Part shown: positions 9,155 to 16,196 of the stretch, in pieces
Position numbering within the stretch: position 1 is the stretch's first letter
Layout of the letters: every line of letters starts with the position of its first letter
Assembly (NCBI GenBank): GCA_028825115.1
Contig: JAPKAV010000001.1
Span: forward strand, 1 to 64,000
Length of the DNA: 64,000 nt
Direction of reading: 5' to 3'
DNA from: Candidatus Nanopelagicales bacterium
Lineage (GTDB): Bacteria > Actinomycetota > Actinomycetes > S36-B12
Notes under the pieces: generated by a model
Seen by the model: the letters and a program-made list of their open reading frames with translations, nothing else
Database searches by the model: none
What the model was told of the DNA's origin: nothing
Program-made: the position numbers and the translations under genes

Positions 9155-9400
9155 TCAGTGAATAAGGCCGAGTTTCCGGACTTTCTCGTGGAGCGCCACA
9201 TCGGTTGGTTCAACCAGATGGGTGCCATCAGGAAAGACAACAACGGGAATATTGGGTCGACCGCTGAGGGTTATTGCGCGTGCTTTGTGCTCGGAGTGGG
9301 CGTCGATGTCGAGATATTCGTACTCGAGGCCGAGTTCGTCCAGTTGTGCCTTCGTGCGCACGCAGTCCCCACACCAACTTGCACTATACATACTGATCAT
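9155..9400 (-). CDS. Mycoredoxin-like glutaredoxin (CGDC)
   Basis: Small cytoplasmic thiol oxidoreductase of 81 residues with a WCGDC active site (Cys10, Cys13) and a cis-proline NIPVVV. In actinobacteria such proteins (mycoredoxin, Mrx1) use mycothiol to reduce mixed disulfides; use of mycothiol here is inferred. The ATG at 9400 overlaps the upstream stop codon as ATGA and has GGAGG nine bases upstream. This is better than the in-frame GTG 9406, which sits only 3 nt from that site. Grx family members usually carry CPYC; CGDC is a variant. Confidence 0.9.
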   Translation of the reverse strand: MISMYSASWCGDCVRTKAQLDELGLEYEYLDIDAHSEHKARAITLSGRPNIPVVVFPDGTHLVEPTDVALHEKVRKLGLIH

Positions 9401-9522
9401 TGGCACGAACCTCCGTCACAGCAAGGCTGGATGTAAAAGCACCTGCGGCAAAAATCTTTACCCCCGCGACGCTCTAAGTCTGTGGTTTCACATGCCGGGC
9501 AAGGCCCAGGGTCTCCCATCAT
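9397..9522 (-). CDS. Cys-rich microprotein, probable zinc ribbon (41 aa)
   Basis: A 41-residue ORF with seven cysteines: CPAC at 8-11, CRRC at 25-28, a CC pair at 34-35 and Cys40. Two CxxC knuckles suggest zinc binding. It overlaps the glutaredoxin start by 4 nt. The start is uncertain: ATG 9522 or ATG 9519 is preferred, but the frame is open further upstream and a GTG or TTG up to about 9573 is possible. No Shine-Dalgarno sequence is seen at any candidate. I do not know a named function. Confidence 0.6.
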   Translation of the reverse strand: MMGDPGPCPACETTDLERRGGKDFCRRCFYIQPCCDGGSCQ

Positions 9523-9560
9523 GGGCCAATTATGACGCACACTGCGGTATTCGGCGGTGA

Positions 9561-9677
9561 TTAGCGGCAAGTGCACTGCTGGGTCGAGGGAATATTTGCC
9601 ATGACCTCGGCGACATGGTCGCCACAGCCAGACCAAGTGATTTTTCCGCAGGAATTGCACGGTTCTGGACTACACAT
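9561..9677 (-). CDS. Cys-rich microprotein (38 aa), first gene of redox operon
   Basis: A 38-residue ORF on the minus strand starting at ATG 9677 with GGGAG eight bases upstream. Cysteines are at 2, 7, 10, 18, 35 and 37, plus His21: a CNSCG knuckle, a GCGDHV motif and a terminal CTCR. The pattern suggests a compact zinc-binding or thiol-buffering protein. It is followed by the second Cys-rich microprotein, the mycoredoxin-like gene, the TlpA-like lipoprotein and ccdA. I do not recognise an assigned function. Confidence 0.65.
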   Translation of the reverse strand: MCSPEPCNSCGKITWSGCGDHVAEVMANIPSTQQCTCR

Positions 9678-9738
9678 AAGTATGACTCCCGACTTCATTA
9701 ATAATTTTTGATGACCCAGATCGAAACTGCCTCTTCAT

Positions 9739-9768
9739 ATCATACCCGTAGGGGTATGCTTGGGGCAA
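9739..9768 (-). promoter_or_regulatory. Promoter with overlapping palindromic operator (CsoR/CstR type)
   Basis: On the minus strand a -35 TTGCCC (9763-9768), an 18-bp spacer and a -10 TATGAT (9739-9744) form a good promoter about 55 nt before the first microprotein gene. A perfect inverted repeat CATACCC-GTAG-GGGTATG (9741-9758) fills most of the spacer and overlaps the -10. G-tract palindromes of this form are bound by CsoR-family repressors (copper or persulfide sensors). No regulator gene is seen in the window, so the effector is unknown. Confidence 0.65.
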
Positions 9769-9858
9769 CAGTTCCAGGAGGACCAGCTACGCCTAAGGAC
9801 TGCTCCGCATAACGTCCTCCAAGAAATAAACCCGTTACCTGCCAAAATGTCTACGCAC

Positions 9859-9864
9859 TAGCCT
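9859..9864 (+). promoter_or_regulatory. -10 element, leaderless antiporter gene
   Basis: TAGCCT ends 6 nt before the GTG start at 9871. No Shine-Dalgarno sequence lies between, so the transcript is probably leaderless. Confidence 0.55.
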
Positions 9865-9870
9865 ATACAC

Positions 9871-11076
9871 GTGATTCATGTTGGCGCTGAGAGCGCAGCT
9901 GTACAAGCTGAACTCACTAGCCTTTTCATAATCATGTCAATCGCAGTGCTCTCACCACTCGTGGTGGGATTACTTCGACTCAAGGTTGCTGAAGTTGTGA
10001 TCATGATCGGCTTAGGAATCTTGGTCGGTCCAGAGTTACTGGACCTTGTCCAAATAGATGCCAGCATCTCACTCCTGGGAACGCTTGGCCTCGGTTTCCT
10101 TTTCTTCTTCGCCGGCTTAGAGCTTGAGCCTGAAGCGGTTAAGGGCCGCTACGGAAAACTTGCTGCCATCGGTTGGGGCGCCACACTACTTGTAGCGGGC
10201 ATATCAACGTGGATTCTTGACCTGATGGGCTATGTCGAAAATTTCCTTGGGTTTTCCATTGTTCTCACAAGCACTGCGCTGGGAACACTGTTGCCGGTTC
10301 TACGTGACAGTGGTGAACTGCAGACCCCATTTGGCAAGTACTTTATGGGTGCCGGGGCAATCGGTGAGTTTGGTCCCATCGTGGCAATTTCACTACTCCT
10401 TGGAACCATGAGTTCATTCGAGTCAAGTCTGTCACTGATTGCAATGGCTGTGATTGCATTTATTGCCGCAAAGATTCCTGGTTGGTTCAGTTCTAAAAAA
10501 ATGAACCAATTGGTAGTTTCTGGGCACTATTCATCTTCACAAACCCCCATGAGAATTACCATCGTGTTCCTCGTCGGGCTTCTAGCAGTCGCCGCTTCAC
10601 TCGGCCTTGATGTAGTGCTTGGGGCCTTTATCGCGGGAGTAATTTTCCGCCTAAACACTCCTCGAGGTGCAAATAACACCATGCACGCAAAAGTGGAAGC
10701 AGTCGGTTTCGGATTCCTAATTCCCATTTTCTTCGTCGTATCCGGCGTGGAGATAGATATTCGATCGATCATTGAAGATCCAGCACCGATGCTGATTGTT
10801 ACCACGCTACTTCTTGTTGCCCGAGGACTCCCACAGTTTTTCATCTATCGACACGCGATACCGGTTATCCGTGACCGAATTCGCTTCACTCTTTATGTGG
10901 CAACAGCACTTCCCATCATTGTTGCCGCAACTTCAGTTCAGGTGGACGCAGGAGTGATGACCACGGCTGATGCCGCGACTTTGGTCGGCGCGGGAGCGTT
11001 CTCCGTTTTACTCTTTCCATTGATCGCATATTATGTGGGCCGCAAAACTGAGATCCCTTCTTCTGAGCAGGCGTAA
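9871..11076 (+). CDS. CPA2-family cation:proton antiporter (KefB-like)
   Basis: Inner-membrane Na+/H+ or K+/H+ exchanger. The 401-residue protein is almost all hydrophobic segments, with family features such as GLGILVGPELL, a FFAGLELEP stretch and VLGAFIAGVIF. It lacks the cytoplasmic RCK/TrkA-N domain found in KefB/KefC, so it is a short CPA2 transporter. The ion is not predictable. The start is GTG 9871 in a leaderless arrangement. It is transcribed away from the redox operon, and the two promoters share the 9678-9870 spacer. Confidence 0.88.
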   Translation: MIHVGAESAAVQAELTSLFIIMSIAVLSPLVVGLLRLKVAEVVIMIGLGILVGPELLDLVQIDASISLLGTLGLGFLFFFAGLELEPEAVKGRYGKLAAIGWGATLLVAGISTWILDLMGYVENFLGFSIVLTSTALGTLLPVLRDSGELQTPFGKYFMGAGAIGEFGPIVAISLLLGTMSSFESSLSLIAMAVIAFIAAKIPGWFSSKKMNQLVVSGHYSSSQTPMRITIVFLVGLLAVAASLGLDVVLGAFIAGVIFRLNTPRGANNTMHAKVEAVGFGFLIPIFFVVSGVEIDIRSIIEDPAPMLIVTTLLLVARGLPQFFIYRHAIPVIRDRIRFTLYVATALPIIVAATSVQVDAGVMTTADAATLVGAGAFSVLLFPLIAYYVGRKTEIPSSEQA

Positions 11077-11115
11077 TTTGCGCACTCGCGTTGGGCGCGG
11101 GACACTTATGTTTAT

Positions 11116-12381
11116 ATGAATTCTCAAATTACTGATGTCTTAGTTGTCGGTGCGGGCCCGGCGGGTTCCGCCGCGGCGGCTTGGTGCGCCCGGGCTGGAT
11201 TGACTGTGTTACTCGTCGATTCCGAGACTTTTCCCAGGGACAAGCCGTGCGGTGACGGGCTGACCCCGCGGGCAATGGCTGAACTTGACCAACTAGGTCT
11301 GTCTCCGTGGCTTGAAGGACGCGCCAGAAATAAGGGACTGCGTGCTGCTGGTTTCGACCAGGAGTTATATCTTCCATGGCCAGGTGGCAATCTTCCTAAT
11401 TACGGAGGTGCCGCTCCACGCCTTGAACTCGATGCCGCAATCCGCCAAGTGGCAATCGATGCTGGAGTTGACGTCATGGAAGGGATGCGCGCGATTGATG
11501 CGGTCATGGACGGGGAAAAAGTGGCCGGTGTCGTATTCAAAAAGGCCAGCGGTGAAGGCTCTAATACTGAAAATGTCACGATTCATTGCTTGCGCTTAAT
11601 TGTCGCTGACGGTGTGAAATCACAACTGGGCCGCACCCTTGGTCGCAAGTGGCACCGCTCAACCGCATTTGGTGTCGCGGCCCGTGGTTATATTAAGTCG
11701 CACCGCTCTGATGACGAGTGGATTTCAAGTCACCTTGAACTTCGCGGTGAAAAAAATGAATTACTCTCGGGTTACGGTTGGGTTTTCCCACTGGGCGACG
11801 GTGAAGTTAATGTCGGTGTGGGAACCCTTGCTACGGTGAAACGCCCAGCTGATGTCAACCTGCGGAGTCTCCTCACTTTTTACGCTGAACAACAACGTGA
11901 CACTTGGCAGTTAGAGGGCGACGTCCGCGCACCTTGGTCAGCCTTGTTGCCCATGGGTGGCGCGGTCAGCAATGTTGCCGGCGCCAACTGGGTTCTTATT
12001 GGTGACTCTGCTGGGTGCGTGAACCCACTTAACGGCGAAGGAATCGATTACGGCCTAGAAACCGGCCACCTTGCAGCGCAGTTGTTCGCTGACACCCCCG
12101 CGAATTCCCGCATGGACTTCACAACCGTGTGGCCACAAATCCTGGTTGCGCATTATGGAACAGCTTTTTCAATTGCGCGAAGACTCGCAGGCTTGATTAC
12201 AGTGCCGAAGTTATTGCCAACATTTGGTCCGATCGGAATGCGTTCACAATTCCTCATGACAATTGCGTTGCGGGTAATGGGTAACCTGATCACCCCCGAA
12301 GACAAAGACGTGACCGCGCGACTGTGGCATTACGCGGGTAAGTCCAGTGTTAAGTTAGATTCACGACCACCATTTAGTTGA
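11116..12381 (+). CDS. Geranylgeranyl reductase-family FAD oxidoreductase (MenJ-like)
   Basis: Flavoenzyme that saturates isoprenoid double bonds. In actinobacteria family members reduce the menaquinone side chain (MenJ) or polyprenyl lipids; which substrate applies here is inferred. The 421-residue protein has an N-terminal FAD-binding VVGAGPAGSAAA motif, the PCGDGLTPRA motif around residue 40 typical of the family, and the second FAD motif GDSAGCVNPLNGEGI around residues 296-310. ATG 11116 is 39 nt after the antiporter. It has neither a clear Shine-Dalgarno sequence nor the standard leaderless spacing. Confidence 0.9.
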   Translation: MNSQITDVLVVGAGPAGSAAAAWCARAGLTVLLVDSETFPRDKPCGDGLTPRAMAELDQLGLSPWLEGRARNKGLRAAGFDQELYLPWPGGNLPNYGGAAPRLELDAAIRQVAIDAGVDVMEGMRAIDAVMDGEKVAGVVFKKASGEGSNTENVTIHCLRLIVADGVKSQLGRTLGRKWHRSTAFGVAARGYIKSHRSDDEWISSHLELRGEKNELLSGYGWVFPLGDGEVNVGVGTLATVKRPADVNLRSLLTFYAEQQRDTWQLEGDVRAPWSALLPMGGAVSNVAGANWVLIGDSAGCVNPLNGEGIDYGLETGHLAAQLFADTPANSRMDFTTVWPQILVAHYGTAFSIARRLAGLITVPKLLPTFGPIGMRSQFLMTIALRVMGNLITPEDKDVTARLWHYAGKSSVKLDSRPPFS

Positions 12382-12418
12382 GAAAATCCATTTAGTCTGA
12401 TTGTTAAGGCGAGTAGCA

Positions 12419-12709
12419 CTACAGGCTGAAGTGCTCCACAACCGCAGACCCGTCAAAGTGTGGACCAATCAATGTGCGCCATTGGGTGAATTGCTCGGAT
12501 TCACGGAACCTCACCAGGTGGTCATCGAGTGTTTCCCAATCAATTGTGAACATGTAGACATTCGGTCGCTCCATGCACCAACCCACGTGGACAAACTCAA
12601 TTACGCCCTCAACATCGGGCAAGATTTCGGCGACGGCTCGACTGAGGTCCGCCACGAATTGCCCACGGGCGCCTTCTCGGATGGAGATTTGTGCGACCTC
12701 ACGAATCAT
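12419..12709 (-). CDS. ABM-domain (antibiotic biosynthesis monooxygenase-like) protein
   Basis: A 96-residue protein of the dimeric alpha+beta barrel ABM family, beginning MIREVAQISIREG. Family members include quinol monooxygenases and haem-degrading enzymes, but many have no known reaction. ATG 12709 overlaps the stop codon of the upstream ABM gene as TAATG and has GGAG six bases upstream. This is preferred over the in-frame TTG 12721. It converges with the geranylgeranyl reductase gene, 37 nt apart. Confidence 0.8.
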   Translation of the reverse strand: MIREVAQISIREGARGQFVADLSRAVAEILPDVEGVIEFVHVGWCMERPNVYMFTIDWETLDDHLVRFRESEQFTQWRTLIGPHFDGSAVVEHFSL

Positions 12710-13065
12710 TAGAAACTCCAATCCAGGGTGAACATGTCTTCCTGCATTGTCATGCGTAGCGGATTCATACGCAGAATTCCCGGCGAACCATCAAGAACTT
12801 TTTGCATCCCATGCATTAAGTCAGTAAATCCGATCGATTGCCGATGCAAGATTTCAGCTTCTTTATTAGTAAATACTTCAAACAGCCACACGATATCTTC
12901 GCTGTCGGGGTCAACCAGAACCGTGTACACTTCGGTACCGGGTTCGTCACCGATCCGATCCGCATAAGTGTTGAGTAAATCAAGTAGTTCAGTTCGTTTA
13001 CCCTCTACAACATTAAGTCGAACCAGAATTGCCTGTCTATCCGGCAATAGTGCGTCATACAGCAT
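12709..13065 (-). CDS. ABM-domain protein, second copy
   Basis: A 118-residue protein with an ABM-like core (ILVRLNVVEGKRTELLDL near residue 12, then VYTVLVDPDSEDIVWLFEVF). ATG 13065 lies inside the 3-prime end of the GDP-fucose synthase gene (11-nt overlap) with GGAG just upstream, so translation is coupled. The longer in-frame start at 13107 would overlap that gene by 53 nt and is rejected. It is paired with another ABM gene, which suggests a heterodimer or successive steps. Substrate unknown. Confidence 0.75.
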   Translation of the reverse strand: MLYDALLPDRQAILVRLNVVEGKRTELLDLLNTYADRIGDEPGTEVYTVLVDPDSEDIVWLFEVFTNKEAEILHRQSIGFTDLMHGMQKVLDGSPGILRMNPLRMTMQEDMFTLDWSF

Positions 13066-14011
13066 TGTTCTCCAGGTACCAGTCGTAGGTCGCAGCGAGT
13101 CCAGCATTCAATTTAATTGACGGGTACCAACCGAGGGCGTTGATGCGGCTGGTGTCCAACAACTTACGGGGCATGCCGTCAGGCTTACTTGAATCCCATT
13201 CGAGTTCTCCCTCAAAACCAACGACACCGGCTACTGCTTCGGCGAGTTCACGGATGGGGAGGTCGTCACCCCAACCAACGTTGATGGTTTCATGTGAGTC
13301 GTAATTTTGCAGGAGCATCAGGCAGGCATCGGCGAGGTCGTCCACGTGTAAAAACTCACGCCGTGGTGCGCCGGTTCCCCACAGAGTTACCGACTTCACG
13401 CCACTTTCTTTCGCTTCGTGAAAACGACGAATGAACGCGGGAAGCACATGTGACGTTTCCAAGTTGAAGTTGTCTCCGGGACCATAAAGATTTGTTGGCA
13501 TCGCCGAAATCCACTTGCGTCCGTACTGGGTGCGGAAAGCTTCGATGTAATAGATGCCGGCAATCTTTGCCATGGCGTAGGCCTGATTGGTGGGTTCAAG
13601 TGGCCCGGTCATCAAACTTGATTCACGGATCGGCTGCGTCGCGTGACGGGGATAAATGCAACTTGAGCCCAGAAAAAGAAAACGCTCGACATCCGCTGAA
13701 TGCGCACCGTCCATTATGTTGGTTTGAATCAACATATTGTCTTTAAGGAAATCAACAGGGTAGGTCGAGTTCGCCATGATTCCACCGACGCGCGCAGCGG
13801 CATCGATCACAATGTCAGGCTTGGCTTCGTTGACCGCATCTATAGTCGCATCACGCTCACGTAGATCAAGCTCACCCGAGGTCCAACCAACGATCTCACC
13901 GGCACCCTTTGCTTCAAGGGACCGGACGAGTGCGGAACCGACGAGACCACGGTGGCCGGCTACATAGACCTTGGTATCAGCCCAATTAATTTCCCTTTGA
14001 GATTCACTCAC
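13055..14011 (-). CDS. fcl: GDP-L-fucose synthase (epimerase/reductase)
   Basis: Converts GDP-4-keto-6-deoxymannose, the Gmd product, to GDP-L-fucose. The 318-residue protein has the NADP motif GHRGLVGSA, the catalytic serine segment SSCIYPR and YAMAK (Tyr/Lys), as in Fcl/WcaG. I choose GTG 14011: GGAAAG lies upstream, TATACC upstream of that can act as -10, and the length then matches the family. An in-frame ATG at 14077 would add 22 residues. The partner gmd lies 30 kb away. Two ABM genes are coupled downstream. Confidence 0.88.
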   Translation of the reverse strand: MSESQREINWADTKVYVAGHRGLVGSALVRSLEAKGAGEIVGWTSGELDLRERDATIDAVNEAKPDIVIDAAARVGGIMANSTYPVDFLKDNMLIQTNIMDGAHSADVERFLFLGSSCIYPRHATQPIRESSLMTGPLEPTNQAYAMAKIAGIYYIEAFRTQYGRKWISAMPTNLYGPGDNFNLETSHVLPAFIRRFHEAKESGVKSVTLWGTGAPRREFLHVDDLADACLMLLQNYDSHETINVGWGDDLPIRELAEAVAGVVGFEGELEWDSSKPDGMPRKLLDTSRINALGWYPSIKLNAGLAATYDWYLENNAV

Positions 14012-14065
14012 TAGTGCATCTTTCCACAGAGGTATATGTGCTGTGCGCTGCTCCTCGGTAAAAAG

Positions 14066-14071
14066 TAGAGT
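14066..14071 (+). promoter_or_regulatory. -10 element, leaderless CoA-transferase gene
   Basis: TAGAGT followed by exactly 6 nt and ATG 14078. There is no Shine-Dalgarno sequence. The divergent fcl start is about 65 bp away. Confidence 0.6.
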
Positions 14072-14077
14072 GCCCAT

Positions 14078-15310
14078 ATGCGGGTTATCACAGTAGAAAA
14101 ACTTGAATCCATCTTGAGCCGGATCGGCGACAACCCCAGAGTGGTCGCAAGTGGGAACTTCGCCACCCCAAAGACACTGCTCAGGGCTGTCGATTCAGTC
14201 TTTCCGACCTATCGACTCAACATGCTCAACGCGCAGCCAGGGATACCAAACCGGGAAGGTATTACCTATGAAACCGCCTTTGTCGGCCCAGGGATGCGCC
14301 ACCATGAACGACTCGTGTACATCCCGGCTCGGTTGAGCTTGGTACCAGAACTATTCCGAGATCATTACAAGCCAGACGTGGTGCTTTTGCACACCTCGAG
14401 TCAGCGCTTTGACACCGTGAGTCTGGGGACCGAGGTCAACATTTTGCCGGCGGCCATTGAGGCGGTGCGCGAACGTGGTGGTCTGGTTATCGCACAGGCG
14501 AACACGCAGATGCCGTACACCTATGGCGACGCTCAGGTGTACCACGACGACATTGACTTCCTGGTGGAAGTGGACGAGCCCCTTGACGTTCATGAGCCCA
14601 TTGCACCCAGCCCGGTGAGCCAGGCAGTGGGTGAAGGGATTGCGGCTCGAGTAGGTGACGGATCAACAATGCAAATGGGAATCGGCGAGGTTCCCAATGC
14701 TGTGGTGAGTCGCCTCGTGGACCGCAAGGGACTACGAATCTGGACCGAAATGTTCAGTGACGGGGTACTTGACCTTCACAAAAATGATGCACTCGATCAA
14801 GATCGCCCACTGACCGCATCTTTTCTTTTCGGCTCACGCGAACTTTATGACTGGGTACACATGAACACCCGCATTCGCATGATGCGCACAGAGTTCACCA
14901 ATAACCCGGGGAGAATTGAAAAGCAGGCGCTCATGACCAGCGTGAATAGTGCATTACAAGTCGATCTTTTAGACCAAGCAAATGCGAGCCGAATCAAAGG
15001 ACGCATCTATTCCGGATTCGGTGGCCAAACCGATTTTATTGTTGGCGCACTACATTCGCGCGGTGGTCAATCCTTCATCGCCTTACCGTCGTGGCATGCA
15101 AAAGCCGATACGTCAACGATTGTTCCTTTGCTGGAAGAACCGGTGACCAGCTTCCAACACAGTGCGGTGGCAACAGAGAATGGAATCGCCGACATTTTCG
15201 GTCGCAGCCAAGCTGTTCAAGCAAGGAACATTATTAAATATGCCGCCCATGAAAGCGTCAGAGACGACTTAACCAAGGCCGCCGTGGACATGGGGCTATT
15301 TGAGCACTAG
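14078..15310 (+). CDS. Acetyl-CoA hydrolase/transferase family (4-hydroxybutyrate CoA-transferase-like)
   Basis: Transfers CoA between acetyl-CoA and a short acid. The 410-residue protein has the MQMGIGEVPNAV segment and the TEMFSDGV segment. The glutamate in the latter matches the catalytic Glu that forms the glutamyl-CoA thioester in this family. C-terminal GGQTDFIVGA and a later His/Ala-rich region also fit. Substrate unknown. It is a single-gene unit by spacing, with a leaderless start. Confidence 0.85.
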   Translation: MRVITVEKLESILSRIGDNPRVVASGNFATPKTLLRAVDSVFPTYRLNMLNAQPGIPNREGITYETAFVGPGMRHHERLVYIPARLSLVPELFRDHYKPDVVLLHTSSQRFDTVSLGTEVNILPAAIEAVRERGGLVIAQANTQMPYTYGDAQVYHDDIDFLVEVDEPLDVHEPIAPSPVSQAVGEGIAARVGDGSTMQMGIGEVPNAVVSRLVDRKGLRIWTEMFSDGVLDLHKNDALDQDRPLTASFLFGSRELYDWVHMNTRIRMMRTEFTNNPGRIEKQALMTSVNSALQVDLLDQANASRIKGRIYSGFGGQTDFIVGALHSRGGQSFIALPSWHAKADTSTIVPLLEEPVTSFQHSAVATENGIADIFGRSQAVQARNIIKYAAHESVRDDLTKAAVDMGLFEH

Positions 15311-15333
15311 TCGGCCAGTAGCTCACTACCGAC

Positions 15334-15339
15334 TAGTCT
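15334..15339 (+). promoter_or_regulatory. -10 element, leaderless methyltransferase gene
   Basis: TAGTCT, 6-nt spacer, GTG 15346. No Shine-Dalgarno sequence. Confidence 0.6.
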
Positions 15340-15345
15340 TAACAC

Positions 15346-16038
15346 GTGTTTGGTAACGGAAACAAAACCCCACTGCCACCCTCGAAATACCGCATGGGCG
15401 GCAAGCACTTTATGAAAGATAAAGCATTCATTAAGACTGCGGTGCGAGATGTGAAGCGACTTGAGCGCTACTGCGACCTCAATCCTGAGTCTTCATTGCT
15501 GGATTGGGGAAGCGGCGCAGGGCGCCTGGCAATCGGGGTTAAGGAGTATTTTCCATCCATCCGTGACTATCACGGGGTAGATGTACAGCGCACACTCATT
15601 GACTGGGCACAAGAAAATCTTGCAGGTCAGGGATATCGCTTCACTTATGTAGACGTCAGCAATGAGCGGTACAACCCAGACGGTTCACCCGAGCGGACGC
15701 TCAGTTCCGATGCGCACAGCGTGGACGTTTTTTATGCCTATTCGGTATTTAGCCACATGAATGTGGACGACACGGCCGGGTACTTGGAATTATTGGGCCA
15801 GACCCTCACCACGGTGGGTAAAGCATTCGTCACCTGCTTTGTGGAAGAAGACGTTCCCGAGTGGGATGAAAACCCAGCCGGGTACGGCCCACTTGAATGG
15901 AAAGGGCGACTGCACTGCACCCGCTTCTTACGTCAGTACTTTGAATCCCTCGTACACTTAGGGGGTTTGGCAGTTGACCGATTTGAATACGGCTGCGAAA
16001 CTGATGGCCAAAGTTTGTATATTTTGCGGCGCCGCTGA
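15346..16038 (+). CDS. Class I SAM-dependent methyltransferase
   Basis: A 230-residue soluble protein with SAM-binding motif I LLDWGSGAGRLAIG (about residues 50-63), motif II acidic region YHGVDVQ and a C-terminal small beta region. Acceptor unknown. It sits between the CoA-transferase and the initiating glycosyltransferase of the polysaccharide region, so glycan or lipid methylation is possible but only inferred. The start is leaderless GTG 15346. The following 158 bases up to 16196 hold only the next promoter. Confidence 0.85.
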   Translation: MFGNGNKTPLPPSKYRMGGKHFMKDKAFIKTAVRDVKRLERYCDLNPESSLLDWGSGAGRLAIGVKEYFPSIRDYHGVDVQRTLIDWAQENLAGQGYRFTYVDVSNERYNPDGSPERTLSSDAHSVDVFYAYSVFSHMNVDDTAGYLELLGQTLTTVGKAFVTCFVEEDVPEWDENPAGYGPLEWKGRLHCTRFLRQYFESLVHLGGLAVDRFEYGCETDGQSLYILRRR

Positions 16039-16184
16039 AAGCAAATTAGAACTGCTGGATGTTCAGGCTTTTCGGGTAATATTGATCAGGCATTCTCCAT
16101 GGCCCTTGAGAAACTCCCATTGTTGTGCAATCCAGGATCTTCTTGGCAAGAAACAGGCAATGGTTGTGCGGTCCCCATCACTGG

Positions 16185-16190
16185 TATCGT
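16185..16190 (+). promoter_or_regulatory. -10 element, leaderless glycosylphosphotransferase gene
   Basis: TATCGT, 6-nt spacer, GTG 16197. This fixes the start of the gene 72 nt inside the longest open frame. Confidence 0.6.
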
Positions 16191-16196
16191 GAGGGT

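Noticed and set aside
8894-9436. Plus-strand ORF of 180 codons
   Set aside because: Overlaps the TlpA-like and mycoredoxin-like genes on the opposite strand and shows no family features.
9397-9660. Single 87-residue protein from GTG 9660
   Set aside because: The first half overlaps a better 38-residue Cys-rich ORF in another frame with its own Shine-Dalgarno sequence; only the C-terminal 41 residues look coding in this frame.
9864-9869. TATACA just before GTG 9871 as the -10
   Set aside because: It would place the transcription start inside the gene; TAGCCT at 9859-9864 has the spacing seen at the other starts.
14011-14077. Longer fcl start at ATG 14077
   Set aside because: It extends the protein beyond the usual family length; the GTG at 14011 has GGAAAG and an upstream TATACC.
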